The notes under the pieces are model-generated. The model saw only the letters and a program-made list of their open reading frames with translations, searched no databases and was not told where the DNA came from. A stretch of 64,000 nt of DNA, taken from the NCBI RefSeq assembly GCF_001507335.1, contig NZ_LMAH01000006.1, positions 124,001 through 188,000 on the forward strand. Reading direction: 5' to 3'. The DNA comes from Chryseobacterium sp. JAH (lineage in GTDB: Bacteria > Bacteroidota > Bacteroidia > Flavobacteriales > Weeksellaceae). The translations under genes and the position numbers were made by a program. Below, piece by piece: positions 36,352-45,259 of this stretch (its first letter is position 1; every line of letters starts with the position of its first letter).

Positions 36352-37427
36352 TGAAAAAAGGCACACTAATTTTCCTTCTGATTTCCGGTCTTTGTTTTTC
36401 GCAGCAAAAAACTGTAAAGATCACTGATCTACCACCGAAGACTGAAGATTTCAATTTTCCTAAGATTTCTTATCCAGAGAAACCTTTAGTCGAAAATAAG
36501 ATCAATACGTTTCTGCAGGTCGATCAGCTTGAATATATTCCCGGCTCAGAAATAAGTGCATCGAAACTAGTGTCTACGGGAAAGACCTCGTACTCTAACT
36601 TTGTGTACTTTTACAGCTGGGAAAAACTTGAAACGCCAAAAAACATTCTGAGTATAGCGATAGACGGAGAAGCTTCCGGTGCATATCCTGAAGGATTTTC
36701 AATCTGGAAAAATTTTGATTTAAGAACAGGAAATTTCATCAATGCTAAAGATTTATTTCAACCTCAATCGGTCAAAACAATTGAAAATTTAATTCAGAAA
36801 AACGTCAAAAAAACGGTCAATGATTTTCTTGTTCAGCTAAAGTCGGAGAAAAACCCTTCGGACGAAGTTTCAGAGCAAATTTCGATGTATGAAGATTGTT
36901 TTACTGATTTTACTTTAGAGGGAATTGAATATTCTTTTGCAAAAGACACAATAAGATTTATCGCCGGAAGATGTTCAAATCACGCGATGAGAGCATTGGA
37001 TGAACTCGGTAGTCATGCTGTCGAATTTTCTTACACAGCATTAGAAAAACACTGGAGCTCTTACGCCAAAAATTTATTGTCTGGCTCAGGAAAAATTGAT
37101 AAAACCAGCTTGGATAATAAATTGTATCAAGGAAAAATTGATGGAAAATATCCAATCACGGTTTTGATCAATAAAGTGTATGAAGATGGTTCTTTTTCTG
37201 CAAAATACTGGTACGACAAAAATAAAAAACTCATTCAGTGGGACGGAAAACTGAAAGGTAATCACATTTCCATCATAGAAAACGCTTATTACAGCGAAGA
37301 AACGAATCAATGGATTTTCAAAGCTTTGGTTGAAGCTGAGGTACAGGGAAATAAAATCGTTGGAACCTGGCAGGATTTTAAAACAAAAAAATATTTAAAA
37401 CTAGAAATTAGAAGAATTATAAAATGA
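36351..37427 (+). CDS. Secreted DUF4163/DUF3298-type protein
   Basis: The 358-residue protein has a short signal peptide (MKKGTLIFLLISGLCFSQQ). Residues ~50-215 resemble the DUF4163-DUF3298 (RsiV/PdaC-like) unit: YSNFVYFYSWEKLETP, SIAIDGEASGAYPEG, FDLRTGNFINAKDLF. The C-terminal ~110 residues (LYQGKIDGKYPITVLINKVY, YWYDKNKKLIQWDG) form a separate beta domain. In Firmicutes such proteins bind lysozyme or act on cell-wall glycans; function here is unknown. It overlaps both neighbours by 1-4 bp and is therefore co-translated with the HMG-CoA reductase, though no link is obvious. Confidence 0.72.
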   Translation: MKKGTLIFLLISGLCFSQQKTVKITDLPPKTEDFNFPKISYPEKPLVENKINTFLQVDQLEYIPGSEISASKLVSTGKTSYSNFVYFYSWEKLETPKNILSIAIDGEASGAYPEGFSIWKNFDLRTGNFINAKDLFQPQSVKTIENLIQKNVKKTVNDFLVQLKSEKNPSDEVSEQISMYEDCFTDFTLEGIEYSFAKDTIRFIAGRCSNHAMRALDELGSHAVEFSYTALEKHWSSYAKNLLSGSGKIDKTSLDNKLYQGKIDGKYPITVLINKVYEDGSFSAKYWYDKNKKLIQWDGKLKGNHISIIENAYYSEETNQWIFKALVEAEVQGNKIVGTWQDFKTKKYLKLEIRRIIK

Positions 37428-37810
37428 AAACAATTACTTTAGTCTTCGGTGCCGCTTACGGTATGTTATCCGTTATTTTGGGAGCATTTGGAGCTCACGC
37501 TTTAAAAAAAATATTATCTGTAGAAAGACTTGAAAGTTTTGAAACAGGAGTAAGATATCAGATGTACGCTGCATTCTTTTTACTGATTGTAGGTTACATT
37601 TTAAAATTTGATACCTCATCTCAAAAATGGATCTCCATTTTGATGATTTTGGGCACAATGCTGTTCTCTTTCAGTATTTATGGATTGAGTTTACAGGAAC
37701 ATTTTGGTTTAAACCTTAAGTTTCTAGGCCCGATCACTCCGCTTGGTGGACTATTTATGATTTTGAGCTGGCTGATGCTGATTTTTTATTTTGTAAAGAA
37801 TAGAATTTAA
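37424..37810 (+). CDS. DUF423 family membrane protein (YgdD-like)
   Basis: The 128-residue, four-helix membrane protein has the DUF423 signature GAFGAHALKKIL and the following FETGVRYQMYAAFFLL, then GTMLFSFSIYGL and FGLNLKFLGPITPLGGLFMILSW. Function is unknown in all bacteria. It begins 4 bp within the previous gene (ATGA) and closes the HMG-CoA-reductase gene chain. Confidence 0.9.
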   Translation: MKTITLVFGAAYGMLSVILGAFGAHALKKILSVERLESFETGVRYQMYAAFFLLIVGYILKFDTSSQKWISILMILGTMLFSFSIYGLSLQEHFGLNLKFLGPITPLGGLFMILSWLMLIFYFVKNRI

Positions 37811-37822
37811 TTACTGTAAAGT

Positions 37823-37897
37823 CTTCGACAAGCTCAGACTGCCACGCCAATCGTCAGCAAAATAGTATTAGCATGTCATGCTGAGCTCGTGTAGAAG
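37823..37897. repeat. REP-like imperfect inverted repeat
   Basis: CTTCGACAAGCTCAG (37823-37837) and CTGAGCTCGTGTAGAAG (37881-37897) form an imperfect inverted repeat with GTCATGCTGAGC in the right arm. This sequence type is a widespread bacterial intergenic repeat in my recollection. It fills most of the gap between the DUF423 and ClC genes. Confidence 0.55.
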
Positions 37898-37983
37898 CAC
37901 CTCCTAGTTTTCTAGCAAACATTTTCTCAGAAAACGCCTAAAAACTTCAACAAATGATGATTGTAATTTTAAAATAAGTTAAA

Positions 37984-39261
37984 ATGAAAATCAATAGAAG
38001 ACGTCGCTTACTACGGACATTTAATCTTTTAGATCAACCAATCAGATTCAATCCGTTTGTATTCAGCCGTACCTTTTTTATGTGGGCCATTACAGGTCTG
38101 GTAGGTGGAATTATTGCCGGACTATATTGGATTGTTCTTGAACATTTCACGGAATTTTTACATCAATTTCACGGTTGGATGGTCATTCCAACGATGGCAA
38201 TTTGTGGTTTGCTAGCTGGTTTGGTAATCCATTTCATTGGTGATCCGGGAGAAATTTATTTGATCGTCAACAACATCCGATTCAATAAAGGTAAACTGGA
38301 ACCGAAGAATAACCCTTCCATGATTTTGTCATCTCTTTTCTGTGTGGCATCAGGTGGAAGTTTGGGTCCGGAAGCACCGCTGGTTCAGGTGACAGGTTCT
38401 ACAGGAACCTATTTAGGAAAACTTTTCAGATTGAAAGGTGAAGAACTTCGTTCATTAAGTATTGCCGGAATGGCTTCAGGTTTTACTGCACTTTTCGGTG
38501 CACCGCTAGGCGGAAGTTTGTTTTCTCTGGAAATTCTGCATCACAAACACGCTGTAGAATATTACAAAGCCATTATTCCGGCATTGGTGGCGAGCTGTTT
38601 CAGTTATCTGATGTTTGCCCTGATCATTCATTTAGGAATCGGAGCGACATGGGATCTGAAAGCCTATCACTATACAGGAGTTTACGATTTTGCATATGCA
38701 ACCGCTTTTGGAATTGTAGGAACTTTGTTTGGCTGGATTTTTATTTTTGTGGTTAAATTTTTCAAAAAAGCTTTCGAGTACAGAAAATTTCCAATCTACA
38801 TCAAAACGTTGGTAGGTGGAATTTTATTGGGAATTATCGCATTCTATTTTCCTTTGACAAGATATTTTGGGCATCATGAGGTGAATGAACTGATTAATGG
38901 AAACTACACGTTGAATTTTTTAATCATTATTTTGATTTTCAAAATTTTAGCTATTGCCATCACTGTAACTTCAGGATGGAGAGGTGGTTTCATTATTCCC
39001 TTGTTTTTTGTGGGAACAACTTTAGGATTAATCATCCATCATTTATTTCCGGCGGTTGATACTACCCTAGCGATTGTTAGCTGTATGGCTGCAATCAATG
39101 CATGCGTCACGAGAACGCCTATGAGTACAACAATTATTTTGGGAACTCTAACCGGTTTTACGTATTTCGTTCCAATACTTTTTGCCAGCTTAACAGGTTA
39201 TTTTCTGGCTCCTAAAATACCGTTTATCGGTTCACAATCTGAGAAATTGTCTGAAGAATAA
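37984..39261 (+). CDS. ClC-family chloride channel or antiporter
   Basis: The 425-residue integral membrane protein has about ten helices. Selectivity motifs of the ClC family are: GGSLGPEAPL (pore helix with the gating-type glutamate), FGAPLGGSLFSLEILHH and GWRGGFIIPLFFVG. There are no CBS domains. It would move chloride or another small anion across the inner membrane. No neighbour explains its use. Confidence 0.9.
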   Translation: MKINRRRRLLRTFNLLDQPIRFNPFVFSRTFFMWAITGLVGGIIAGLYWIVLEHFTEFLHQFHGWMVIPTMAICGLLAGLVIHFIGDPGEIYLIVNNIRFNKGKLEPKNNPSMILSSLFCVASGGSLGPEAPLVQVTGSTGTYLGKLFRLKGEELRSLSIAGMASGFTALFGAPLGGSLFSLEILHHKHAVEYYKAIIPALVASCFSYLMFALIIHLGIGATWDLKAYHYTGVYDFAYATAFGIVGTLFGWIFIFVVKFFKKAFEYRKFPIYIKTLVGGILLGIIAFYFPLTRYFGHHEVNELINGNYTLNFLIIILIFKILAIAITVTSGWRGGFIIPLFFVGTTLGLIIHHLFPAVDTTLAIVSCMAAINACVTRTPMSTTIILGTLTGFTYFVPILFASLTGYFLAPKIPFIGSQSEKLSEE

Positions 39262-39483
39262 TTTAAAACTATTAAGTCTTACTGAGAAGTTGAAAATAAT
39301 GAAGTTGAACTTTGCTTTAAATAGAACGGTTGTTGAAAATCTATCTTCATAGTGGTTTAAAAAAACCAAGTTAAAAGCATTGGGTTTACACTCATTTTTT
39401 ATAAAAAACTATGTTATAGTTTGAGATTTCATCATAAGAATATTTAAAAAGACGAATAGAGTTTTAATTTTTGCGCTAATAAT

Positions 39484-39514
39484 CTTGAACTTCCGTGTCT
39501 TTTTATTAAATTTG
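39484..39514 (+). promoter_or_regulatory. sucC promoter
   Basis: CTTG (39484-39487) and TAAATTTG (39507-39514) are separated by 19 bp, one base off the Bacteroidetes consensus TTTG-N19-TAnnTTTG, and lie 38 bp before the sucC ATG. The rest of the 291-bp gap is AT-rich without a gene. Confidence 0.55.
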
Positions 39515-39552
39515 TCAACCTTTAAAAATTAAAATATAATAATAAAAATAAT

Positions 39553-40743
39553 ATGAATCTTCACGAGTATCAATCAAAAGAGATTTTATCAAAGTACGGA
39601 GTAGCAATACAACGTGGTTTCGTAGCTAATAACGTAGACGAAGCTGTAGCTGCTGCTGAAAAACTTACTGCTGAAACCGGAGCTCAGGCTTGGGTTGTAA
39701 AAGCGCAAATTCACGCAGGTGGTCGTGGTAAAGGTGGCGGTGTAAAGTTTTCTCCGAACATGGATAAATTGAAAGAAAACGCTCAAAACATCATCGGAAT
39801 GCAACTAATCACACCTCAGACTTCTGCTGAAGGTAAATTGGTGAATTCTGTATTGGTAGCAGAGGATGTATATTATCCTGGAGAATCTGAAACTAAAGAA
39901 TTTTATGTTTCTATTCTTTTAGACAGAGCTGAAGGTAAAAATACAATCGTATATTCTACTGAAGGTGGTATGGACATTGAGCACGTTGCTGAAGTAACAC
40001 CTCATTTAATCCACAACGAATTGATCGATCCTACTTTGGGTCTTCAAGGTTTCCAGGCTAGAAAAATTGCTTTCAACCTAGGTCTTGAAGGAAATGCGTT
40101 CAAAGAATTTACAAAATTCATCACTTCTTTATACAATGCGTATGTAGGAATTGATGCTTCTTTATTCGAAATCAACCCGGTTTTGAAAACTTCTGACAAC
40201 AAAATTATCGCTGTAGATGCTAAAGTAACTTTAGATGGTAACTCATTGTTCCGTCACAAAGACTTAGCTGAATTAAGAGATACAAGAGAAGAAGATCCTT
40301 TAGATGTTGAAGCTGGTGAAGCTGGTCTTAACTTCGTAAAATTGGATGGTAACGTTGCTTGTATGGTAAACGGAGCTGGTCTTGCAATGGCTACTATGGA
40401 CATCATCAAATTATCTGGTGGTAACCCTGCTAACTTCCTTGACGTTGGTGGTACTGCTGATGCTGCGAGAGTACAGACTGCTTTTGAAATCATCTTGAGA
40501 GATCAGAATGTAAAAGCAATCTTGATCAACATCTTCGGAGGTATCGTAAGATGTGACAGAGTTGCACAAGGTGTTGTAGATGCTTACCACGCTATGGGAA
40601 GCCTGCCTGTTCCATTAATTGTAAGATTACAGGGAACTAACGCTGTAGAGGCCAAAAGATTAATTGACGAGTCTGGTCTTCCGGTACACTCTGCAATTAC
40701 TTTAGAAGAAGCTGCAAACAAAGTAAAAGAAGTTTTAGCTTAG
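39553..40743 (+). CDS. sucC: Succinate-CoA ligase (ADP-forming) beta subunit
   Basis: TCA-cycle enzyme subunit, 396 residues. It shows an ATP-grasp start (MNLHEYQSKEILSKYGVA), the nucleotide-binding VVKAQIHAGGRGKGGGVKF, and the C-terminal ligase-CoA domain with FLDVGGTADAARV and INIFGGIVRCDRVA. Codon use seems highly expressed-gene-like (many GGT, GCT and AAC). The alpha subunit gene sucD is not adjacent, unlike in most Proteobacteria. A strong terminator follows. Confidence 0.97.
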   Translation: MNLHEYQSKEILSKYGVAIQRGFVANNVDEAVAAAEKLTAETGAQAWVVKAQIHAGGRGKGGGVKFSPNMDKLKENAQNIIGMQLITPQTSAEGKLVNSVLVAEDVYYPGESETKEFYVSILLDRAEGKNTIVYSTEGGMDIEHVAEVTPHLIHNELIDPTLGLQGFQARKIAFNLGLEGNAFKEFTKFITSLYNAYVGIDASLFEINPVLKTSDNKIIAVDAKVTLDGNSLFRHKDLAELRDTREEDPLDVEAGEAGLNFVKLDGNVACMVNGAGLAMATMDIIKLSGGNPANFLDVGGTADAARVQTAFEIILRDQNVKAILINIFGGIVRCDRVAQGVVDAYHAMGSLPVPLIVRLQGTNAVEAKRLIDESGLPVHSAITLEEAANKVKEVLA

Positions 40744-40762
40744 TCTGAAATTTTATATAAAT

Positions 40763-40795
40763 AAAAACCGTTTCATTTTTTGAAACGGTTTTTTT
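40763..40795 (+). terminator. Terminator of sucC
   Basis: AAACCGTTTCA and TGAAACGGTTT pair perfectly around TTTTT, followed by more T. Confidence 0.9.
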
Positions 40796-40935
40796 ATGCG
40801 CCAAAATTTTAGAAATAGTAGTTACATCTATACAAAACACCTCTTCCTAAAAGTTTATATTCGCACAAATATTTTTCACAAATATTCAATACATTCAGTT
40901 AAAAAGTTTTAACTTTATAACAGTTAAGCTTTAAA

Positions 40936-41400
40936 ATGAAAATACACCTCTACGTTTATCTGTTTTTATTTCTTAATTGTCAATCTCAGAGTGCCGATCA
41001 TAATACTTTTTCTCAAAAAGCAGAAATTCAGTTTGAAGATAATTACCATTATCCATATTCGTTAACTGAAAAGAATTTCCTTGTCATTGATACTCAAGAT
41101 AAAATGGATCAAATCTACTCGACCATTCATAAAAAAAACGGAGGAAGACGACTCGCACCAATTCCTGCAATAACAGATGAAGATACATTTATCATCATCA
41201 AACCTGCCTTGAGAAACTCCAATGATGTCTCAGTAGAAAAAATGACTATAGATAACGGAACACTTTATATAAAAGTAAAAGCTTTCAACAATCCAAATTT
41301 TTCACAAACCAGCCGCACCTCACCCAATATTCTTTTAAAAATATTAAAAAAGATATCGGTTAAGAAAGTGGTTACACAATATTTAAAATCAACATCATGA
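40936..41400 (+). CDS. Small secreted or lipid-anchored protein coupled to the metzincin protease
   Basis: A 154-residue protein starting MKIHLYVYLFLFLNCQSQS; the hydrophobic run ends at a Cys that could be a lipobox, although Asn before the Cys is unusual. The mature part (~130 residues) is beta-rich and basic at the C-terminus (ISVKKVVTQYLKS), with FLVIDTQDKMDQIYS and FIIIKPALRNSNDVSVEK. It overlaps the T9SS protease by 4 bp (ATGA), so it is co-translated. Small proteins of this kind next to a protease may be inhibitors or chaperones; this is inference. No family is recognised. Confidence 0.6.
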   Translation: MKIHLYVYLFLFLNCQSQSADHNTFSQKAEIQFEDNYHYPYSLTEKNFLVIDTQDKMDQIYSTIHKKNGGRRLAPIPAITDEDTFIIIKPALRNSNDVSVEKMTIDNGTLYIKVKAFNNPNFSQTSRTSPNILLKILKKISVKKVVTQYLKSTS

Positions 41401-43577
41401 AAACAAAAGTACTTGCTTCCTCCCTGCTGCTATTTGCAATTTTAAGCTTTGGGCAGCAAAATTACTGGACAAAACTCACTCGGAACACTTCTAACGAACT
41501 TAGACCAAGATGGACGACTCCCAAGGTTTTTTCTTTATACCAATTGGATTTAGAGAGAATAAAGATTGATTTGAAAATTGCGCCAAAACGTTTTTCAGGT
41601 GACGAAAATCTGGTTATCAAATTCCCCGATGCTGATGGGAATGTAAGAAACTATATTGTGCAGGAAGCTTCTGTAATGGAACCCGAATTACAAGCAAAAT
41701 TCCCGGAAATAAGAACCTATATAGGCTGGGAAGCAGGAAAACCACTAAACACTATTCGTTTCAGTGTGACACCAGAAACCGGCATCAGTGTTATGTATTT
41801 TGACGGTTGGGATGTGAGTTATCTCGACAGCTACACAAAGAATAATTCATCATACATTCTATACAAAAGAAAAGATTTGCCGAAAACTGACAGACTTTTT
41901 GAATGTAATGTTGAAGATATATTGGATAAAAATACCAATTTACATACTTCCGCAAAAGCGCCGTTGGTATCCGACGGTTTTTTAAGAACCTACAGACTTG
42001 CCCTATCTGCCACCGGAGAATACACAACTTTTCACGGAGGTACTGTTCCTTTAGCAATGGCAGCGATGGTAACAACTATGAACAGAGTAAACGGGATTTA
42101 CGAAAAAACAATTTCTGTAACTATGGTGATGGTAGCTAATAATAATCTACTGATTTATACAGATGCAGTTAATGACCCATATACCAATGGAACACCTGGT
42201 ACAATGATTACTCAAAACCAAAACAATACAACTACTATAATCGGATCAGCAAACTATGATATTGGGCACGTATTTGGAACCAACAGTGGTGGTTTGGCCG
42301 GACTAGGCGTTGTGTGTATCAGTAATAACAAAGCAAGAGGCGTTACCGGATCTGGTGCGCCAATCGGAGATCCTTTTGACGTGGATTACGTAGCTCATGA
42401 AATCGGTCATCAGTTTGGTGCAAATCATACCTTCAGAAACTGCAATGGCAACGAAAATAACGCAACAGCTTATGAACCAGGAAGCGGCTCTACCATTATG
42501 GCTTATGCCGGAATCTGTGGCTCAACACTCAATGTACAAAATCTGAGTAGCCCATACTTTCACGCAGCAAGTGTTGTAGAAATGAATGTTGTGATAAAAA
42601 GAGCAACAGACTGCTCTGTGAAAACATCAAATAATAATGGAGTTCCAATCGCAGATGCAGGAACAGATTTTACAATTCCCAAAGGTACCGCCTTTGTTTT
42701 AACTGGAACCGGAACAGATCCTAATAATGATCCTCTCACCTATTTATGGGAACAGTATGACAATACAAATAATACACAGCCTCCTGTAGCTACAGCAACA
42801 GTCGGCCCGACTTATCGTTCCCAACTTCCTTCTCTTTCTCCTATGAGATATTTCCCGGTTATGACATCGGTTTTGGCTAATAATTTAGTTCCAAAATGGG
42901 AAGTAACACCAAGCGTTGCAAGAACATTGAACTTTTCACTTTTAGTCAATGATAATAAAGTTACAGGCAATCAATCGGCGAATGACGCAGTGATCGTTAA
43001 TGTGACCAATGATGGACCGTTTACTGTAACTTCCCAGCCCACAAACATCTCTTACAGCGCTGCAATCCCAATCAATGTAAACTGGAATGTTGCAGGAACA
43101 AATACAGGAGCAATCAATACGCAGAATGTTACCATATTACTTTCAAAAGATAACGGATTAACTTTCAATACTGTTTTGGCAGCAAGTGTTCCGAATAATG
43201 GTTCTGCTATCGTTAATCTACCTAACGAAAATATTTCATCGGCAAGAATTATGGTAAAAGCCATTGGAAATATCTATTTTGCACTGAATCCTTCTTTTTT
43301 CTCAGTGACAAGTTTCCTTTCTACTTCTGAAATCGATAAAGATATCTTCTCCATATTCCCAAATCCTGCAAAAGATGAAGTGAATATCAGAATGTCAAAT
43401 CAGTCAGATTCCGGAAAGTATTCGATGTATGATATGTCTGGAAAATTGGTGAAATATGGTGAAGTAAATGGCAACACCAAAATCAGAACAGACGCATTTC
43501 AAACCGGAAATTATGTTATCACCATACAGCTGAAGAATGGAAAAATTTATAATGAAAAATTAATTATTACAAAATAA
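41397..43577 (+). CDS. T9SS-secreted reprolysin-like metzincin metalloprotease
   Basis: A 726-residue secreted zinc protease. The signal peptide is MKTKVLASSLLLFAILSFGQ; a pro-region of ~190 residues follows (FSGDENLVIKFPDADGNVRN). The zinc site HEIGHQFGANH (334-344) is the metzincin HExxHxxGxxH, with YEPGSGSTIMAYAG as the Met-turn. Then come beta-sandwich regions (NGVPIADAGTDFTIPKG, PKD/cadherin-like) and a type IX sorting domain (~655-726) with IFPNPAKDEV, GNYVITIQL and KLIITK. It should be extracellular, degrading proteins. The upstream small secreted gene is coupled to it. Confidence 0.92.
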   Translation: MKTKVLASSLLLFAILSFGQQNYWTKLTRNTSNELRPRWTTPKVFSLYQLDLERIKIDLKIAPKRFSGDENLVIKFPDADGNVRNYIVQEASVMEPELQAKFPEIRTYIGWEAGKPLNTIRFSVTPETGISVMYFDGWDVSYLDSYTKNNSSYILYKRKDLPKTDRLFECNVEDILDKNTNLHTSAKAPLVSDGFLRTYRLALSATGEYTTFHGGTVPLAMAAMVTTMNRVNGIYEKTISVTMVMVANNNLLIYTDAVNDPYTNGTPGTMITQNQNNTTTIIGSANYDIGHVFGTNSGGLAGLGVVCISNNKARGVTGSGAPIGDPFDVDYVAHEIGHQFGANHTFRNCNGNENNATAYEPGSGSTIMAYAGICGSTLNVQNLSSPYFHAASVVEMNVVIKRATDCSVKTSNNNGVPIADAGTDFTIPKGTAFVLTGTGTDPNNDPLTYLWEQYDNTNNTQPPVATATVGPTYRSQLPSLSPMRYFPVMTSVLANNLVPKWEVTPSVARTLNFSLLVNDNKVTGNQSANDAVIVNVTNDGPFTVTSQPTNISYSAAIPINVNWNVAGTNTGAINTQNVTILLSKDNGLTFNTVLAASVPNNGSAIVNLPNENISSARIMVKAIGNIYFALNPSFFSVTSFLSTSEIDKDIFSIFPNPAKDEVNIRMSNQSDSGKYSMYDMSGKLVKYGEVNGNTKIRTDAFQTGNYVITIQLKNGKIYNEKLIITK

Positions 43578-43601
43578 TTCGATTGATTATATATCTAAAA
43601 T

Positions 43602-43632
43602 AAAACCTGCCGTCAATTTACGGCAGGTTTTT
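43602..43632 (+). terminator. Terminator of the metzincin gene
   Basis: AAAACCTGCCG and CGGCAGGTTTT form a perfect stem followed by T. Confidence 0.9.
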
Positions 43633-43705
43633 ATGTATAAAAATCATAATTTTAGAATTATAAATACTAAATTTTTCGGCTTAAAACTTGTACTTTTAAC
43701 ATCAG

Positions 43706-44905
43706 ATGGAAAGGAAAGTTTTACAACCAAGATTTAAAGATTCAGAACATTTCAAACATTTTTGGACGAAAGGAAACGGAAAACAGCTGATTGATTTTTC
43801 GGGTGCTGAGGTGAGTTTTAGAGACTTTGACAAATTTTCGGAATACTTTTATCATGTAGACGAAATAGGTGATGAGGTAGTGAAACAAGTTTATTTTACA
43901 AAAAAATACAGCGAAGCATCAAGAGAAATAGAAAAGTATATCCGAAAAGGAGTTTCAGAAATTGATGCAGTTCCCCAAAGTGTACTTAATCTTTTTAAAC
44001 AAACGCAGGCCATTCCAGATTGGCTTGATTTTAATTTAATTAGAAAAGGTGCAGAACTTTGTATGAGGTGCAATCTCGATTCTTTGATTTCTCTGCGCGA
44101 TTACTGTCTTATTGGCGGCTATGACTATGCTTATCTCAATAAACCTTTAGTCGTGACTGAAGCTTTAAAGAAAGGTGCAGTAAAAAGACTTTCGGAAACA
44201 CTTGATTTCTGGGTTAATGTTACAAGGTATGACGCCTTAAGCATTCATAAAAAAGGTTATGAGTTTGCTATTAAAACAAGACTCATTCATTCTTACGCAA
44301 GACTTTCTATTAAAAAGCATGACAAAAAATGGGATACTGAAAATTGGGGCGAACCGATTAATTCCTGGGATATGATGGCAACCTATATAGGTTTCAGTCT
44401 TGTTTTCATGCACAGTCTTCACAAATTAGGTAATACCATTTCAGAAGAGGAAGAAAAAGGTCATTTTCATCTCTGGAAATATGTCGGTTACCTTTTAGGG
44501 ATTCCAGAACAGCTTTTACCCAATGATAAAAAGCAGGCTACAGAATACTTTTACCTATGGACTTCTGTACAGCCATCTTCTGATAAAGATTCTGTTCTAC
44601 TTGCGCATTCGCTGTTAAATGAATCACTCGAGAATCCTATTTTAAAATATCAGTTTCAAAGAAAGAATCTACGGTATTTACACATCTGTTGCACCTGGTT
44701 TTTGCTGGGTGATGAGGTCTGCAAAAGACTTCAGATTCCCGATGTTCCTTTCAAAAAGGCTTTTCCGCTGACAAAAAAAATCATCAATAAAATGTATGAT
44801 TCCACCGTGAGTCGTGAAGCGAGAATTAAAAAAGGAAATAAAGATCAAATGAAAGTTCTTGAAGATTATTTGAAAATTACTGAGAACTCAAATTTTCGCC
44901 ATTAA
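43706..44905 (+). CDS. MpaB/DUF2236-family (latex-clearing-protein-like) oxygenase
   Basis: The 399-residue, largely helical protein matches the DUF2236/MpaB family: RLIHSYARLSIKKHDKKWD (helix with the heme-contacting His/Arg region), GEPINSWDMMATYIGFSLVF and KKAFPLTKKIINKMYD. Latex-clearing protein Lcp, an archetype, is a heme b oxygenase of polyisoprene; bacterial MpaB proteins include other oxygenases. There is no signal peptide, so a cytoplasmic location is likely. Its substrate is unknown. Unlike Lcp it has no Tat leader. Confidence 0.8.
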   Translation: MERKVLQPRFKDSEHFKHFWTKGNGKQLIDFSGAEVSFRDFDKFSEYFYHVDEIGDEVVKQVYFTKKYSEASREIEKYIRKGVSEIDAVPQSVLNLFKQTQAIPDWLDFNLIRKGAELCMRCNLDSLISLRDYCLIGGYDYAYLNKPLVVTEALKKGAVKRLSETLDFWVNVTRYDALSIHKKGYEFAIKTRLIHSYARLSIKKHDKKWDTENWGEPINSWDMMATYIGFSLVFMHSLHKLGNTISEEEEKGHFHLWKYVGYLLGIPEQLLPNDKKQATEYFYLWTSVQPSSDKDSVLLAHSLLNESLENPILKYQFQRKNLRYLHICCTWFLLGDEVCKRLQIPDVPFKKAFPLTKKIINKMYDSTVSREARIKKGNKDQMKVLEDYLKITENSNFRH

Positions 44906-44938
44906 TTACTTCTTACCAATTACATATTACTCATTATC

Positions 44939-45045
44939 TGGAGCTTAATCCCGCTTTCATTACTCGCTTTTAGTTATTTTGGGCGGCGGCTTTGCCGCCG
45001 CCCAAAATAACTAAAGAGCTCAAACATACCATTCAATCGGGGCTA
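44939..45045. repeat. Dispersed-type structured repeat with 22-bp perfect hairpin
   Basis: The core is a perfect 22-bp hairpin (44969-44990 with 44994-45015, loop TTT) whose apical half is GGGCGGCGGC/GCCGCCGCCC and whose basal half is AT-rich. Outside it, GAGCTTAATCCCG on one side and CAATCGGGGCT (45034-45044) on the other can pair through AGC..CCCG/CGGGGCT. The layout (AGCCCCGATTGAA ... hairpin ... GCGGGATTAAGCTCC on the minus strand) matches an intergenic element I recall from many Flavobacteria. It may be a mobile-DNA relic, terminator or RNA element. It fills much of the 354-bp gap before recA. Confidence 0.7.
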
Positions 45046-45137
45046 TAAATCACACTGTCTTCAAGCTCGAGATGAATGCATCCATCCAAAAGAGGAGAAT
45101 CCCCATGATAAGAAATCCGTGAATACACTTTCTTCAT
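45033..45137 (-). CDS. Possible 34-residue small protein ending in the repeat
   Basis: A short open frame from ATG at 45137 to TGA at 45033 encodes MKKVYSRISYHGDSPLLDGC and 14 further residues. The stop lies inside the conserved CCCCGATTGA of the repeat, so the repeat would sit directly 3' of the gene, a position such repeats often take. No family, RBS or second copy is seen. An overlapping frame encodes a hydrophobic GILLFWMDAFISSLKTV, so the coding frame is uncertain. Could be a gene remnant. Confidence 0.3.
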   Translation of the reverse strand: MKKVYSRISYHGDSPLLDGCIHLELEDSVIYSPD

Positions 45138-45259
45138 TTAATCTTTAATTTAAACTAAAATTTTATCACCTTTTAACGTTAAAAACAAATTCCAAAAACA
45201 AATATTATTAGCTTTTGAAATTAAAATTATGTAATTTTGATAAATTATTTTAATACGAT

